Source: Phycomyces blakesleeanus NRRL 1555(-) (lineage: Eukaryota; Mucoromycota; Mucoromycetes; Mucorales; Phycomycetaceae). Taken from it: 64,000 nucleotides of DNA. A model generated the notes under the pieces. It was not told the origin of the DNA and did not search any database. It was given only the letters and a program-made list of their open reading frames with translations. The position numbers and the translations under genes were made by a program. Below, in pieces: positions 46,647-59,071 of the stretch; within the stretch, counting starts at the first letter, position 1, and every line of letters begins with the position of its first letter. The stretch covers positions 342,326 to 406,325 of the forward strand of contig NW_017265137.1 in assembly GCF_001638985.1 (NCBI RefSeq). Direction: 5' to 3'.

Positions 46647-49600
46647 ATGGATATAAAGGTGGAAGGTTCAGGAAGCATGTTTGTTGGCTATTGGAAGATT
46701 GTCAGAGGAGTTGATGGAATCTCTTGAGGATGAGTCTCAAAAGATCCAATTTGATCTCAAGAGTCTTTTCGACCATGTTGTCCTTGAAGATATGAAGGCA
46801 GCCGGTAAGTAATACCAAAAACAAAAACAAAACAAAAAATTAATCAATCAATCAATATGCATACACACAAATATCTTTATATTTATATACCATTTCTTCT
46901 TCATCTTGTAGAGTATCCATTCTTACAGGGCCGTGCTTTTGTTTTTGCTTCTGAATTTGCAAAGATTCTTCCTGCTGAAATGGCTGCTCAATATGTTCCC
47001 GTGGCTGTACATGCTCTCCAGGCACCTGCAAGTGGTATTCCAGTCAAGATTTCTGCTCTTCGTGCTCTTCACAAGTAAGGCGAGAGTTTATTTCTCTATA
47101 TAAATTTTAGTTGTTTAACTATAAATGAAAGAAATATTATTATTTGATTGACTATAGAAAGTTAACAATCCTATTTGTGTATGTGTAGCTACTGCAAGTA
47201 CTTGGATGCTCAGTATGTCACACCTTACCAGGTTAACATTATGGAGGGAGCTTGCCAACTCTTGCCTTCTGCCACTGAAGAATCCTTGATGTTATTGATG
47301 GATACCTTGGGCTCTGCTGTCAGAGTAAGTTATTTATGTACATACGTTAATATAATGTAAATTAGACAACATTAATGTATCTTGGATATGTTAAAGAAAA
47401 TTAAACATTATTATCATTTCCGTGTGTTTATATATAATTTATATATATATAGATCAATGGTGAAGTTGCTGCCAAGTATGAACACATCCTTACTCCAGCT
47501 GTTCTTGATATCTGGAAGAGATTCCCTTCGGACTCTATTATTACAAGCTACATCTTGGATGTTTTTGAGGAATTTGCAAAGAACCCTCACTATGCACCTG
47601 CTCTTTATGCTCGTACCTTACCATTCCTCAACCAAGTCTTTACTGCTACCGGAACTGACCCAACTGTGTACTCGGTAAATATTGTCATTTAATTTAATTT
47701 TCAAACACACTGATCATGTGTGTTTGTGGGAGCACATTGGAATTGTGAGATGGAGTGGAATCATCACTGATAAATACATACAAATTTCATGTAGTCTGCT
47801 GTGGATCTGTTGACAGCCATGATTACATATGGACCATCGCCTCTTCCCAACGAATTCTCGGAGCAAATGTTCCCTTGCTTGATGCAGTTGGCTTGGAATG
47901 TTCCTGACAACGATCTCCTCCAGGTAATATATACTTGCTTTAGATAAATGAAAGAGAAAACAAGACAATTACTCGACAGAAATATTTATTTATATTCACA
48001 TTGTGGGATGGAACTATAGAGTGCTCAAGAATGCTTGAGAAGATTTATGATCAAGGATTGTGAACACATTATTCAATGGTAAGAACACCTATAATTCATA
48101 CTTATCTTTTTATTAGTATGTTTTTTTTTAAATAAATAAATTAACGTCTATGTTGTGTATGATTGTAGGCGTGATCCTGCCGGAAAGTCTGGACTTGATT
48201 ATGTTATTCATTTCGTAGCTAAATTGCTTGATCCTGCAAACAGCGAGTCTGAAGCTTTGTTTGTTGGTGACTTGATTGTAACCTTGATCCAAAAGGTAAG
48301 ATTATGTTACATATAATTGCATTGCATTGTATTTTAGCATTTGTTTGAATGAGATGTACTAAGCAAAGACAATCTAATAATAATATATAAAAAGGCTGGT
48401 AGCAATATTGCTTCTGTCTTGCCAGATCTATTGAATGCTGTCTTGGTTCGTCTCGAGACTACTAGCTACCAACCGTTTATTCAGGTAAAAAATGATATGA
48501 ATAAGAAAACAAAACAAAACAAAACAAAAGAATAGAATAGAATAGAATCTAATTTTAAATGTATATATTGAATGTATGTATGTATATTGTAGTCCCTTGT
48601 GTTGGTCTTTGCTCACTTGATCATCAACCAGCAAGACACTGTATTGCAGTTCTTGACTAGCACAAACATTAACAACAAGAGTGGTTTGGAGATCTTGATG
48701 AACACATGGTGCGATAACCACGATAGTTTCTCTGGGTATTATTCTCTTAAAGTCAGGTAAATAATATTTTTATTATTTTTTAAAGAAAAACAGTATATAT
48801 ATATATATATACCCTGTTACATCACATCGCTAAATCCCGTTTACTTGTGTATTTGTATCTATGTGTTCCAAAAAAAAAGTGATATTGCCTTGTCCAAGTT
48901 GTTGCTGGTAAATGATCCTAGATTGCAGTCTATGACTGTCAAGGGAGAAATTGTCGTTAACCCTGATGGTAAGTTATTGATATTATCTATCTATTACAAA
49001 TACATGTTATATATAAATTTCTACTTGTGGCTTATTTATTTCTTGCTTTTATGTGTATGTTGTTATGGTGGTGGTTTAATTACTGGTTGGCTGGTTGGTT
49101 GATAGGCGGAATTGTCACTCGTTCAAGAGCAAAAAGAAGTAAGTAGAATATTGTCTTTGTACTGGTTTTATATATTTGTATATAATAATTTTAATCTAAC
49201 AAAAAAAAACCAAATAATTGATGTCTTTTATTTATTTCTTATAATTTTACAGATCCTGATCAATACACAGCCATTCCTTTGTACACCAAGATTATCAAAC
49301 TTCTCGTGGCTGACCTAGGCAACACCATGCCCAATGATCAAGCTCCCCAAGAAGACGCAGAGTCCGTCGGAGACGAGGTACATAACCACAAATACACACT
49401 TGTATTCATAAGATGGAAAATGACTAATATTCTTAATAACTTGTGAAATATTAGGGTGAAGACTGGGAAGATTTGGATGATGACCCAACCTTTTCTTCTC
49501 GCCAAGAATTCAGTTTCTTGTCAGGTAAATTACATGCTACATACATACATACATACATACATATAAATGTATATTGGTCACCAAAACAAACCAAATGAAA

Positions 49601-49965
49601 AAAAAGGATACTTGGCTAAACTGTTTAATTTTCTTTTCTGTACACGCGTGAAATATTTTAGACATCTTGGCTAATATCCCCGACGATGAAGACGATGAAG
49701 AGAATGACCCTGGATTAAAGGATGATCCTATTTACAAGACAGACATGAAGGTGATTATATATCAGATATTAGTATTTACTTATTAAACTAACCTGAATTG
49801 AATTGAATTTTTTTTTTTCAAAAATATATATATATATCTTAGGAGTACTTGACTGACTTCTTCCGTAACTGCAGTACACACAATGTTAATCATTTTGTGG
49901 AAATATGCCAACACCAACTCAATGATGAAGAGAAGCATATCTTATCTCTTGCTCTTAACGCATAA
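44546..49965 (+). CDS. KAP114: Importin-9 / Kap114-type karyopherin beta
   Basis: Nuclear import receptor of the importin-beta superfamily. In other organisms this branch carries core histones, TBP and ribosomal proteins. Twenty-two exons assemble in frame into about 1,026 residues, close to Kap114 (1,004) and IPO9 (1,041). The start MDQAVYETLLKVADPDGGIR and the next exons (PVSLARLTVSRDFPVPQRQ then LAALSLKTYVTTRWTP) match the N-terminal importin domain. Helical HEAT repeats follow, with an acidic loop near the C-terminus (EDWEDLDDDP, PDDEDDEENDPG) that is typical of this receptor's cargo-binding insertion. The end is NDEEKHILSLALNA. Exon 2 ends at 44823 and the following intron has U12-type signals. 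The next exon is 44939-45028, with later exons at 45205-45498, 45644-45865, 45964-46401 and onward to 49843-49965. Confidence 0.94.
44824..44938 (+). other. Probable U12-type (minor spliceosome) intron, AT-AC or AT-AG
   Basis: No GT donor fits the end of importin exon 2. Instead the codon CAA at 44821-44823 is followed by ATATCCTTTTT, the U12-type 5' splice site consensus, and TCCTTAAC at 44911-44918 matches the U12 branch-point consensus. Ending at AC (44937-44938) gives QRQ|LAALSLKTYV, matching the family's RQLA..LK.YV block. Ending at AG (44926) is also in phase but inserts NDNY. Intron length is 115 nt with the AC end. Confidence 0.8.
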
Positions 49966-50858
49966 TATATATATATATATATTCTTTACTAATAAACATA
50001 CAACCAATCAAGCACATCAATAAAAAAAAAAGAAAACTATGAATAAAGATGCTATTATTTTTTAAATATATAATATTTCCAAGAAATTATTATTAATATT
50101 AATTAACTTGCTCTTACATCAAAGACACTTTTGATATATCTATAAGTTATGCAAGAAAACTCTATAATATATATATATATGTATATACTTGTCTTGGTTT
50201 ATATATATTGAATGAATGGCCAAATACCACATAAAATATCATCCCACTTTTACTTTACCCCCCTCCTCTTACCTGCTTTGTTACAGTAATCATTATACTA
50301 TCTATCTTGGTAGTACCGATAGTTAAATCCTACTAATGATTATAATAATAAAATTCGCTCATCATACCAAACAATAGTTCTCCATTTATTGTGTGTATAT
50401 TTACAAAATTATTATCTTATATTCAATAATTAATATTTTACTCTTCTACTACCTTCTTTTGAATGATTTACAAAAGGTAAATGTCATAAATACACATATT
50501 TGTACAACCTACACAGGACGTCTCTTGACCTTTTCTCTTTCTTGACTTTCCTGTGTCGTACAGCATATTTATTTATATTTTTAGACTGTGAACAAAATCA
50601 TGCCAACAATGGGTGTAATCTTGGTTGGACCTACTTTTTTTTCTTCTTTTTAGTTACCCAATTATATGTACACAATTAAGGGTACTTGAAATAATCGATT
50701 TTGTAATACAGCAAGTGTTTTCAAAAAACAATAACAACAATAAAATATAGCTAGAATTAGTGTGAAAAGATAAGTATAATAAAAATAATAACAGAAAAAA
50801 AAGAGGATTTTATGTACATTCTGTGTAGGCAAGGAAAACCACTTTCTTTTTTTTCCCT
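49966..50858. other. Convergent 3' intergenic spacer
   Basis: Lies between the 3' ends of the importin and MFS genes. A+T-rich with TA tracts (about 49967-49982, 50168-50180). No coding potential was seen. Confidence 0.6.
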
Positions 50859-52913
50859 TTATTCTTCCATTGTCCACCCCCAGGAGACCACAAAACTAAG
50901 GGCTACAAATGGAACTGTGGTGTGAAATAGATTTACGAAACCTATTCTCCACGTCGTGTCATCGCCAACTATACAACCAGCAATCAGAGCACCCACTGCA
51001 GGTCCTATACTACTATAAAGAGCCGATGCTTTTCCACGCTCCATCATTCGTTGTTGATCAATCCATGCAAATGCGTTCAGACGACTAGTAGCCACACACC
51101 AAGCAAGATGCAAACACAGAGCTAATAGGATAAGAAGAGAATAAAATAATAAAATATATGTATATACACTTTTATTCTTATGTTTTTTTTGGTATACTAA
51201 AAGAAGAAGAAGAATAAAGAAGCCAAGCTAAACCTGTATATATACATATACATATACATATACATACATGTACATATACGTATAAAAATACAATACAGAT
51301 AAAGGTAAAGGAAGAAGTCTAATTCTCAAGAATAAATCCCAACTAAAATCAATTATATAAAGAAAGAAAGAAAAACTTACCTTGGATGCCTTGTAAAAAA
51401 ACAGAAGCTCCCCAACTGACTGGACTGTGTGGGATGAGCATAGTGTAGCAAAGAGCAGATGAAATAAAGAAACCGTGTACACAGCTGCTGAGTAGCATTG
51501 GAGAGCAGTTCCGGATCCACCACCCGATTGTAGTATAAACAACAAACACACACATCACCTGGACACTGGCTCCCACACATACTAACCAGAGAGGCATTCC
51601 AAGCCCACGGTAAAGGTAAATCGGCAATAAAGACCCCAGCATACCCGATGCAATACCGAGCAAGAGCATCGATAACAGTACAGATTGTATTCTCCACTGA
51701 AGAGGTAGGTTTGTCAGATAGTTGTAAGGAAAGTAGTCTTCAGGGTGACGCAGCATGACCAGAACACCCATCGGATCTTCTGGACAAGGATTTGGAATCA
51801 AGGCCAGATCGAGCGACGATACTGGAAGGACCGTAAAAGACATTTCTATGCTCTGACCATTATTACTAGGATTTGTATTTAGATATGCATTCTCGGGAAA
51901 AAGTCCATTTTGTTGTTGTTGCTGCTGCTGCTGTAGGTTGGGCTGAGATAGGGTTGATCCGTAAGAGTAGTGACTTGATATTGAAGGGTTTCGCATGAGT
52001 GATTGAGGACTAGCCATTCTCTGTAAGAGACTTGCGTCTTCTTCCGAGATGTGAGAGAGCTGTTCTCCGAATAGACTGTAGGGTTGGTAGAGAGGATTGT
52101 AGATTGAAGAGTTCGGACCTGCCGATGTTCTGGTGTCCGTGGGCTGTAGTGCATTCTTGAGAAAGAAAGGGGCGAGTTCATTGACGTTTGCGAGTTCGCT
52201 GGGATCCACGGCTTCTGGGTTAGTACATGCAAAGCCAATGCAGGCAAATCCGAGAGATCCAAGGGTTACATAACCAACTAGGATAAAGAGTAGAGGTTGT
52301 GGATAGATCCAATGGACAAGACCAATTAACAACATTAAGGGAGCTATCATGAGTCCCCACTGTCGTTGAGCGGCTATTGGTGTTTGTATAAGTTTGTGTT
52401 TGTGTTTGTGTTTGTGTGTGAAATTGTGAGTTTGGTTTGTTGTTTTTTTATATATTTTGTTTAGAGTCAAGAGGATAGTTATTACATAAAGAAAGAAAGA
52501 AAGATTTCTTTTTTTCTGTTTTGCTTACCAAACAATAGCATACGATAATCTCCTAATACCTTGATGATCAAACTGTCTAGGATTACACTCAGAGGTTGAT
52601 AGGTTGCATGATATATTATGAAAAGAAGTGAAATCCAAACTAGGATATTTGATTGGGGTATAAAGAATATTGTGATGAGGGCAGCCGTACTGGTGAGAGA
52701 CAGACATGCCATTAGAGGACCATGCATTGTTGGTCGACTGTCAATGATCCAGATCCAAATGGCTGATGTCATGCGTAATGCGAATGCGGCAGCCACTAGA
52801 TAGCTGATTTTTGGAGAGACATCAAATTGTTGGACCAAAGCCAATGGCACAAAGAATGCAGAGCTTTCCAGAAAAGCATGAGCAAATGTAAAGAGATGAA
52901 GCCAAGTCAACAT
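50859..52913 (-). CDS. Major facilitator superfamily transporter
   Basis: Three exons (52913-52529, 52373-51381, 51121-50859) give about 546 residues. Six hydrophobic helices in the N-terminal half (for example FALRMTSAIWIWIIDSRPTM, LVWISLLFIIYHATYQPLSV, LLFILVGYVTLGSLGFACIG) are followed by a central cytosolic loop of roughly 170 residues rich in Ser/Asn/Gln with a short polyglutamine tract. Six further helices follow (around SVLLSMLLLGIASGMLGSLL, VSVQVMCVFVVYT-like, SALCYTMLIP and FVALSFVVSWG). The GKASALYSSIGPAVGALIAG stretch resembles the helix 10-11 region of the MFS_1-like/LacY-type branch. The substrate is unknown. The donor of exon 1 and both acceptors are standard. Topology and family are inferred from hydropathy read by eye. 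Confidence 0.82.
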
Positions 52914-55023
52914 TTACTTGAATATTTTTTTATATTATATATATATTGTATATTGTATATTTATATTTATATATAAAGAGAGAGAGATAAAGAAGACAAA
53001 AGAGGAAAGAGGAAAGAGGATAGTGGGAAAAGTAGATATTGTATATAGAAAAAGAGGTTCTAACCGAAAAGCCCTATTGACATTGATATCAATTATTGAT
53101 ATTGGTATCACTGCTACTATAAGAATAAGAATATTATATAAATATATAATTGTATGTATATAATAAACAGCAAGGTGATTAAAGAAATAGAAGGAAAAAG
53201 GGTAAGAGGAAGAATAAAACAATAAAAGGGATAAATGAGATATTATCTTTTTTTGTCTAAAATATAATATATATAAAAAAAGTATCGCATTACAAGTGTA
53301 CCTTGTTGTCTGTACACAAGTTTTCTTTTTTTGCTTCTTCTTCTGCTTCTTCTACTTTTGATAAATTTGTGTTTCAAAATTGTGCACATTTTTTATTTTT
53401 TTTGAAATGAAGTACAGAAAATCAATAATTGAGATAGAAAATAAGACTGGTCTACAAGCACACACATATATATATATTTGACGATCGAACAATAAGATTG
53501 TTACAGATTTCAATATATACACTTTTATCAAAAGGGAATACTAATTAATTGAACTTTAGAATCACAATAGTATTTTAGTTTATTTATAAAAACAAAGAAG
53601 GATAGACATATGTACAGCTATGTATGTAAGTAGCCATTAGCCCCTCTAGTTCTTTCTTTGAACGTAATATAGATTATATACAAGTATAACACTGATTAGG
53701 TTGTAACTTTGGCTTCGAAAAAAAAACATATCATAATTGGGATACTGAATTGAAAGGTACGGGCGGATTTAATTCACCCAAAATCTACTGGTTATTATGA
53801 TTACCGTATCACATTAATAGTAATGAATAAAATATATATATTTATATGCAGATATTCGGCATCGGCTTGTAATTCCGTAAAATGGTGCAAGTAAAAATTA
53901 CTAACAAAAGTCTGTTTGGTTTGATCATTGACCATTATGTTATGTTATCTATCGTACTTCTTGATCTTTCTTTTTTTTCCTATTTAAGAATTTAAATGGT
54001 CCATTTATAGAAATCGTGTATGTAAGAAACAAAACAAAACAAGACGAAAATATATAGAAAGAAAGGAAGAAGTTCTAGCCTTTGATTTTATCCATGTATA
54101 ATGCTAAAGCCAAGTACAATAATTATGACGATTATGATGATAAGGATTTATAATAATGATTTTATATGTATATATATTATAAATAAGATAAAAAAGCTCT
54201 TCTACCCAGCCACCCTATTGATTATAAAAGCAAAAAAAAAAAAAAAAAAAAAGAAATCAAAACAAAACGAAACGAAACTACGCTCGGATAAACGTTTGAA
54301 AATCTTCGGGAAAATTATACTCATTTGAACATAAAATATAAAATATGTCTACAAACTTTTTTTTTAAAAATCATACAAACGAGACCACACGTGTGGGGGA
54401 TGATTGGAGCTGGTTGAAAGAAGCGTAACCACAAAATATGTACCTACTCCTTTTGTACTCAAAAGTAGCTGACTAGCAACCAAGAAGTAGGTAGATTTTC
54501 TTTTTTTCTATACATTTTCTATTCTTGCCTTTATTTTAACCCCAATTTTATTTTATTTTTCTTCTTTTTCATCCGGTTAGTTAGAGTTTTGATACTTTCT
54601 ATATACATATTTAAGCTATTAATGTTGCTAAGCAACAAATCTTTTGATGACAAAACGATTAGCAAAAATAAAACATAATAGGGTTTAAATCCGAAGCTAT
54701 CTCTCTTTTTCGCTTACTTTAAGGCTATATATATTTTATATAAGATATAAAAATGGAAAAAAGGGAGAGACATGGATTGGTGGTTTAAACAACCTAAAAA
54801 TACAACTCCCTTTGAAAAATATTTAAAAACAAGAGAGAGAAGACATGAATATCTATTATAAATTTATATATGTGTATATATTTTTTATATATAAATATAT
54901 ATATATGTTTAAAAAATATTTTTTTTTCTTAATTCCTTACTTCTCTCTCTTTCTCTCTTTTGTTTCAATTGCTTTAAAGAATATCAAATATCTATATCTA
55001 CATCAACCTATATACAGCAGACA
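52914..55023. other. 2.1-kb divergent intergenic region (MFS / phosphate transporter)
   Basis: A+T-rich, with no gene recognised. Contains a perfect 12-bp E-box palindrome (54385-54396), a 20-plus A run at about 54232-54252, and a pyrimidine-rich leader (about 54928-54965) before the transporter start at 55024. Confidence 0.55.
54385..54396. promoter_or_regulatory. CCACACGTGTGG palindrome (CACGTG E-box)
   Basis: A perfect 12-bp palindrome with a CACGTG core, about 630 bp upstream of the SPX-DASS phosphate transporter start. CACGTG is the core site of the bHLH phosphate regulators Pho4 (yeast) and NUC-1 (Neurospora). Regulation of this transporter by such a factor is inference. Confidence 0.4.
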
Positions 55024-57706
55024 ATGAAGTTTTCTCATTCACTGCAATTTAACGCAGTATCCGAATGGATAGACTATTATGTAGCGTAAGTATCTATATG
55101 ATATAATATTAAATACAATTTGATTTATTGTAATAAATTAATTAATAAATAAAATAAAATAAAATAAATATTTATATGAATGTGTATGTGTATGTATATC
55201 TCTGTCTGTGCTTGTGTTTGTGTCTATGTCTATAAATAATTTAATAAAATAAAATAAAATATAAAACAAAAAAGCATAATTAATTACTTAATTAATTAAT
55301 TATTGCAACAACAGTAACAACAGTAACAGCGTTATTAACAATTTATACCTATCTTTTCTTTTCTTTTCTTTTTTAAAAAAATAAATAAATAAATTATAAA
55401 GGTATGACCATCTCAAAAAACTGATCTTTCAGTTCGAAAAAGAACGTGTGAACAGAGCAAACTTGTCAAGAGATTCAGAAAACGCTGCGAATCAAACGAG
55501 TGAAGAACAAAAAGAGGAACAGGAGTCTCAGTTTATAATCGAACTGGACAAACAACTCCAAAAGGTCTCGGATTTTTACTCCTCCCAAGAATCAGACCTT
55601 TATTCCACTGTCGATCAACTGGCTGTCGAGGTGTCAAATACAGCCGAACCATCAGACTCTCCACACGTACCACAAGCCCACACCGAATTTCCAAACACCG
55701 TCGAAGGCCCACTCGAAAGCCTCGACTCATCCTTTGGACATGAAAAATCACGTTTCCCAACCGGAAGAACATCAATTCACAATGACTCGCTCTCTCGAAA
55801 AATGTCTCGCATGTCATTCGAATCTCGTCTCACCGTCCGCTCAAACCAGACCCAGTCTGTCGAACGCTTGGTGGACCTGAGAACCCAGATAATCATGGTC
55901 TATGTCTCACTCTCAGAACTCGAATCATATATCGAACTCAACCGAATCGCTTTCCAAAAGATCCTCAAAAAGTACGACAAGGTTCTGGAAGGAAACCTTC
56001 GCGAATACTATCTCACCAAGGTCGTCGCCGAAGCAAGACCCTTCATGCCATCTACTCTCGATTCCCTACATAACCAGATCGAACGTATCGAGCAACTTTA
56101 TGCCGACGCATTCTACAACGGAAATGTAACAGTCGCCATCCGTCAGATGAAGACACACTTGCGAGACCAGGTCGCATTCGAACGCAATACGGTCTGGAAA
56201 GATTTGATTGGCCAAGAACGTAAAGTCAACGATGCCCACGTAAAGAGTCCAGATGGCGAACGAATGGTAAAATTACCCTTCGTCAATCGAAAGGTCGCCT
56301 ACGAAACTCTTCGAAGCTCTCTGTGCTTCCTCTTGTCTGTTGCAGTCTTTGCAGTCCTGCTCAATGTCGACTGCTTTGGCCAGAGACAAGAAAACTATTG
56401 TTTCGCACTCCTGATTTTTGCTGCAATCATGTGGGCCACCGAGGCAATTCCTCTCTATGCTACATCTCTCATGCTCCCCTTCCTTATTGTTCCCTTGGCT
56501 ATCCTGCGAAATGCGGATGGAAGTGTGATGGATGCCAAACCAGCCGCCAAGGCCGTGTTTTCGTCCATGTTTAGCGGAACTATCATGATGCTCCTCGGAG
56601 GTTTTGCACTCGCGGCTGCTCTCTCAAAGTACGGAATCGCCAAAGCATTCGCATCCCACGTTCTGTCCAGAGCAGGCTCTCGTCCTAGATGGGTTCTTTT
56701 AGCCAACATGTTTGTTGCTGGGTTCTTGAGCATGTGGATCTCCAATGTAGCCACCCCCGTCTTATGTTTCTCACTCATCAATCCAATTCTACGCACCTTA
56801 CCGGACGGTTCTCCAGTCGGACCCTGTCTGTTGCTTGGTATTGCGCTTGCCAGTTGCATCGGTGGTATGACTTCTCCAATCTCGTCGCCTCAGAATATCG
56901 TGACCATCCAATACATGGAACCAAACCCAGGATGGGGTATCTGGTTTGGCGTTGCCTTGCCGGTGTCGATTCTTTCTATTTTTGTGGCCTGGGCTATCCT
57001 GCTGCTTGTCTACAGACCAGACCGTGCCTGCCCTCATCTCAACAAAATCAAGCCTACCAGAGGAAAGGTCAGCTTTACCCAGTATTTCGTAATGGCCGTA
57101 ACTATCTTGACCATTGCACTCTGGTGTGCCGAGAGTTCGATGGAGGACCATATTGGTGACACGGGTATTATTGCAGCCATTCCACTGTTTGTCTTCTTTG
57201 GCACAAAGATCCTCGGTAAGGACGATCTGAACGCATTCTTGTGGTCTGTTGTTGTGCTTGCCCAGGGCGGTATGTCACTTGGCTATGCGGTCACCTCGTC
57301 CGGGCTATTGGAGGACATTGCTCTGCGCATCAAGGACGGTATCCAGGACCTGGAGCCTATTGCAATCCTGGCCATCTTTTCGCTTCTTATTCTGGTGTTT
57401 GCTACATTCGTTTCACACACCGTAGCTGCCCTGATCATTGTACCGATTGTGCAGCAGGTCGGTCAGCAGCTGCCTACTCCCCACGCAAACCTGTTGGTTA
57501 TGGGAGCTGGTCTGGCATGTTCTGCAGGTATGGGTCTTCCGGTCTCAGGTTATCCAAACATGTCGGCTATTATGCAGGAAGATGCATCTGGAAAGCCTTA
57601 TTTGACCACAAAGGATTTCATTATCACGGGTATTCCTACCAGTATTATATCTACTGCCTTGGTATTCACACTTGGCTATGGTATTATGTCTGGTGTTGGT
57701 TACTAA
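55024..57706 (+). CDS. SPX domain-containing DASS/SLC13-type phosphate transporter (Pho87/90/91-like)
   Basis: Two exons (55024-55085 and 55402-57706) give about 788 residues. The protein begins with a canonical SPX start, MKFSHSLQFNAVSEWIDYYV then AYDHLKKLIFQFEKER. A charged disordered insertion follows, then the second SPX block at about residues 177-240 (LVDLRTQIIMVYVSLSELES, IAFQKILKKYDKVL, LREYYL). From about residue 325 there are 11-12 membrane segments of the divalent anion:Na symporter family, with motifs such as WATEAIPLYATSLMLPFLIV, SCIGGMTSPISSPQN and GLPVSGYPN. Yeast relatives are low-affinity Pi carriers of the plasma membrane (Pho87/90) or vacuole (Pho91), whose SPX domain senses inositol pyrophosphates. 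Location here is not decidable. An internal E-box palindrome lies upstream. Confidence 0.95.
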
Positions 57707-58528
57707 TGATTCTTATAATGTCTATAATAATAATAATAATAATAATAATATCATTCATTCATTATATTGTACATTTCTTTTCTTTTCTTCCCTTCCCTTC
57801 CCTTTTCCTCCACCATTACTATTAATATTAATATCATTATCAAAATACACATCTACACATATACACTCTCATAGAATTTCTCTTTAACCTCTTCCTTTAT
57901 ATATATATATATATATTTTATATATATTATTACTTTTACTATTACAATTATTTACCTATTTCAATGTATATTATATCTGTATGTATGTATTTCTAACAAA
58001 CTTAAATTGCAATATATATATATATATATATATATTTTAAAAAAAATCAAATCAAAATCTCTTGTGCTTATTGTCTATCATTTAAAGCTTGCTGCTGTAT
58101 AATATACTACATCTTGGGATGTTTTTATATAGAGATAAATAAATTACAAACTATAGCCACTACTGGAAATTAGTGCTAATTTTAATGGTGATTTTAATTT
58201 TCGATGTTCAACTTTTAACTTTTGTCAGCTTTTTTTTTGTTTTAAAAAAAAAAGAAACAAAAACAAAAACATGCATTTTTTTTCTGTTTCAAATTTCAAG
58301 TATAGATATAATCTTTATATAAATATAAAAAAAATTACAATAGAATTTCTTATTATAATTTTAAGTAAAATATATACAAGAAAATAAACAGATTTAAACT
58401 CAATTCTTCACGCATATATATTTATATGTAATTTATTTATGTATGGCTCTTTCCATTAATATATTTATATATTTATATATAATATATATATATATATATA
58501 TACAAATAATATCAATAATATAATTCCA
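57707..58528. other. Intergenic region between phosphate transporter and PDK1
   Basis: Tandem genes on the same strand. The 3' flank holds an AAT array (about 57725-57750), TA tracts (about 57899-57916, 58012-58035, 58480-58502), and a T-rich/A-rich inverted block at about 58230-58253. No coding potential was recognised. Confidence 0.55.
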
Positions 58529-59034
58529 ATGGCATCCGATACTATTAATTCACCTTTAGAACCGGTTCATCATCAAGAACCTGTAACAGTAGCTGATGTT
58601 GATGATCCTTCTCATCCTCTCTTTCATCACCGACGCACGGTCAATGATTTTGATTACGGAGATGTTCTTGGTGAAGGCAGCTATTCAACTGTAAGCTTCA
58701 TACATGTTATTTATCATTATAAGCATAAGCATAAATACACGTATAAATATACAACTCTTGTTTTTTTGTTTTTTGTTTTTTGTTTTTAATAGGTAATTGT
58801 TGGACGAGACAGAAGAACTGGCAAATATTACGCAATTAAGAAACTTGACAAGGCACACATTGTAAAGAATGACAAGGTTAAATATGTCATGATTGAACGT
58901 GATGCTCTGAGTCGAATGAACCATCCTGGAATCATCAAATTATATTGGACTTTTAAAGACCATCGTAGTCTGTGTAAGTTATATTGTTATTACTATTGTA
59001 AATTAAACTATTGACTAATCATACAACTTTAATA

Positions 59035-59071
<37 letters not shown>

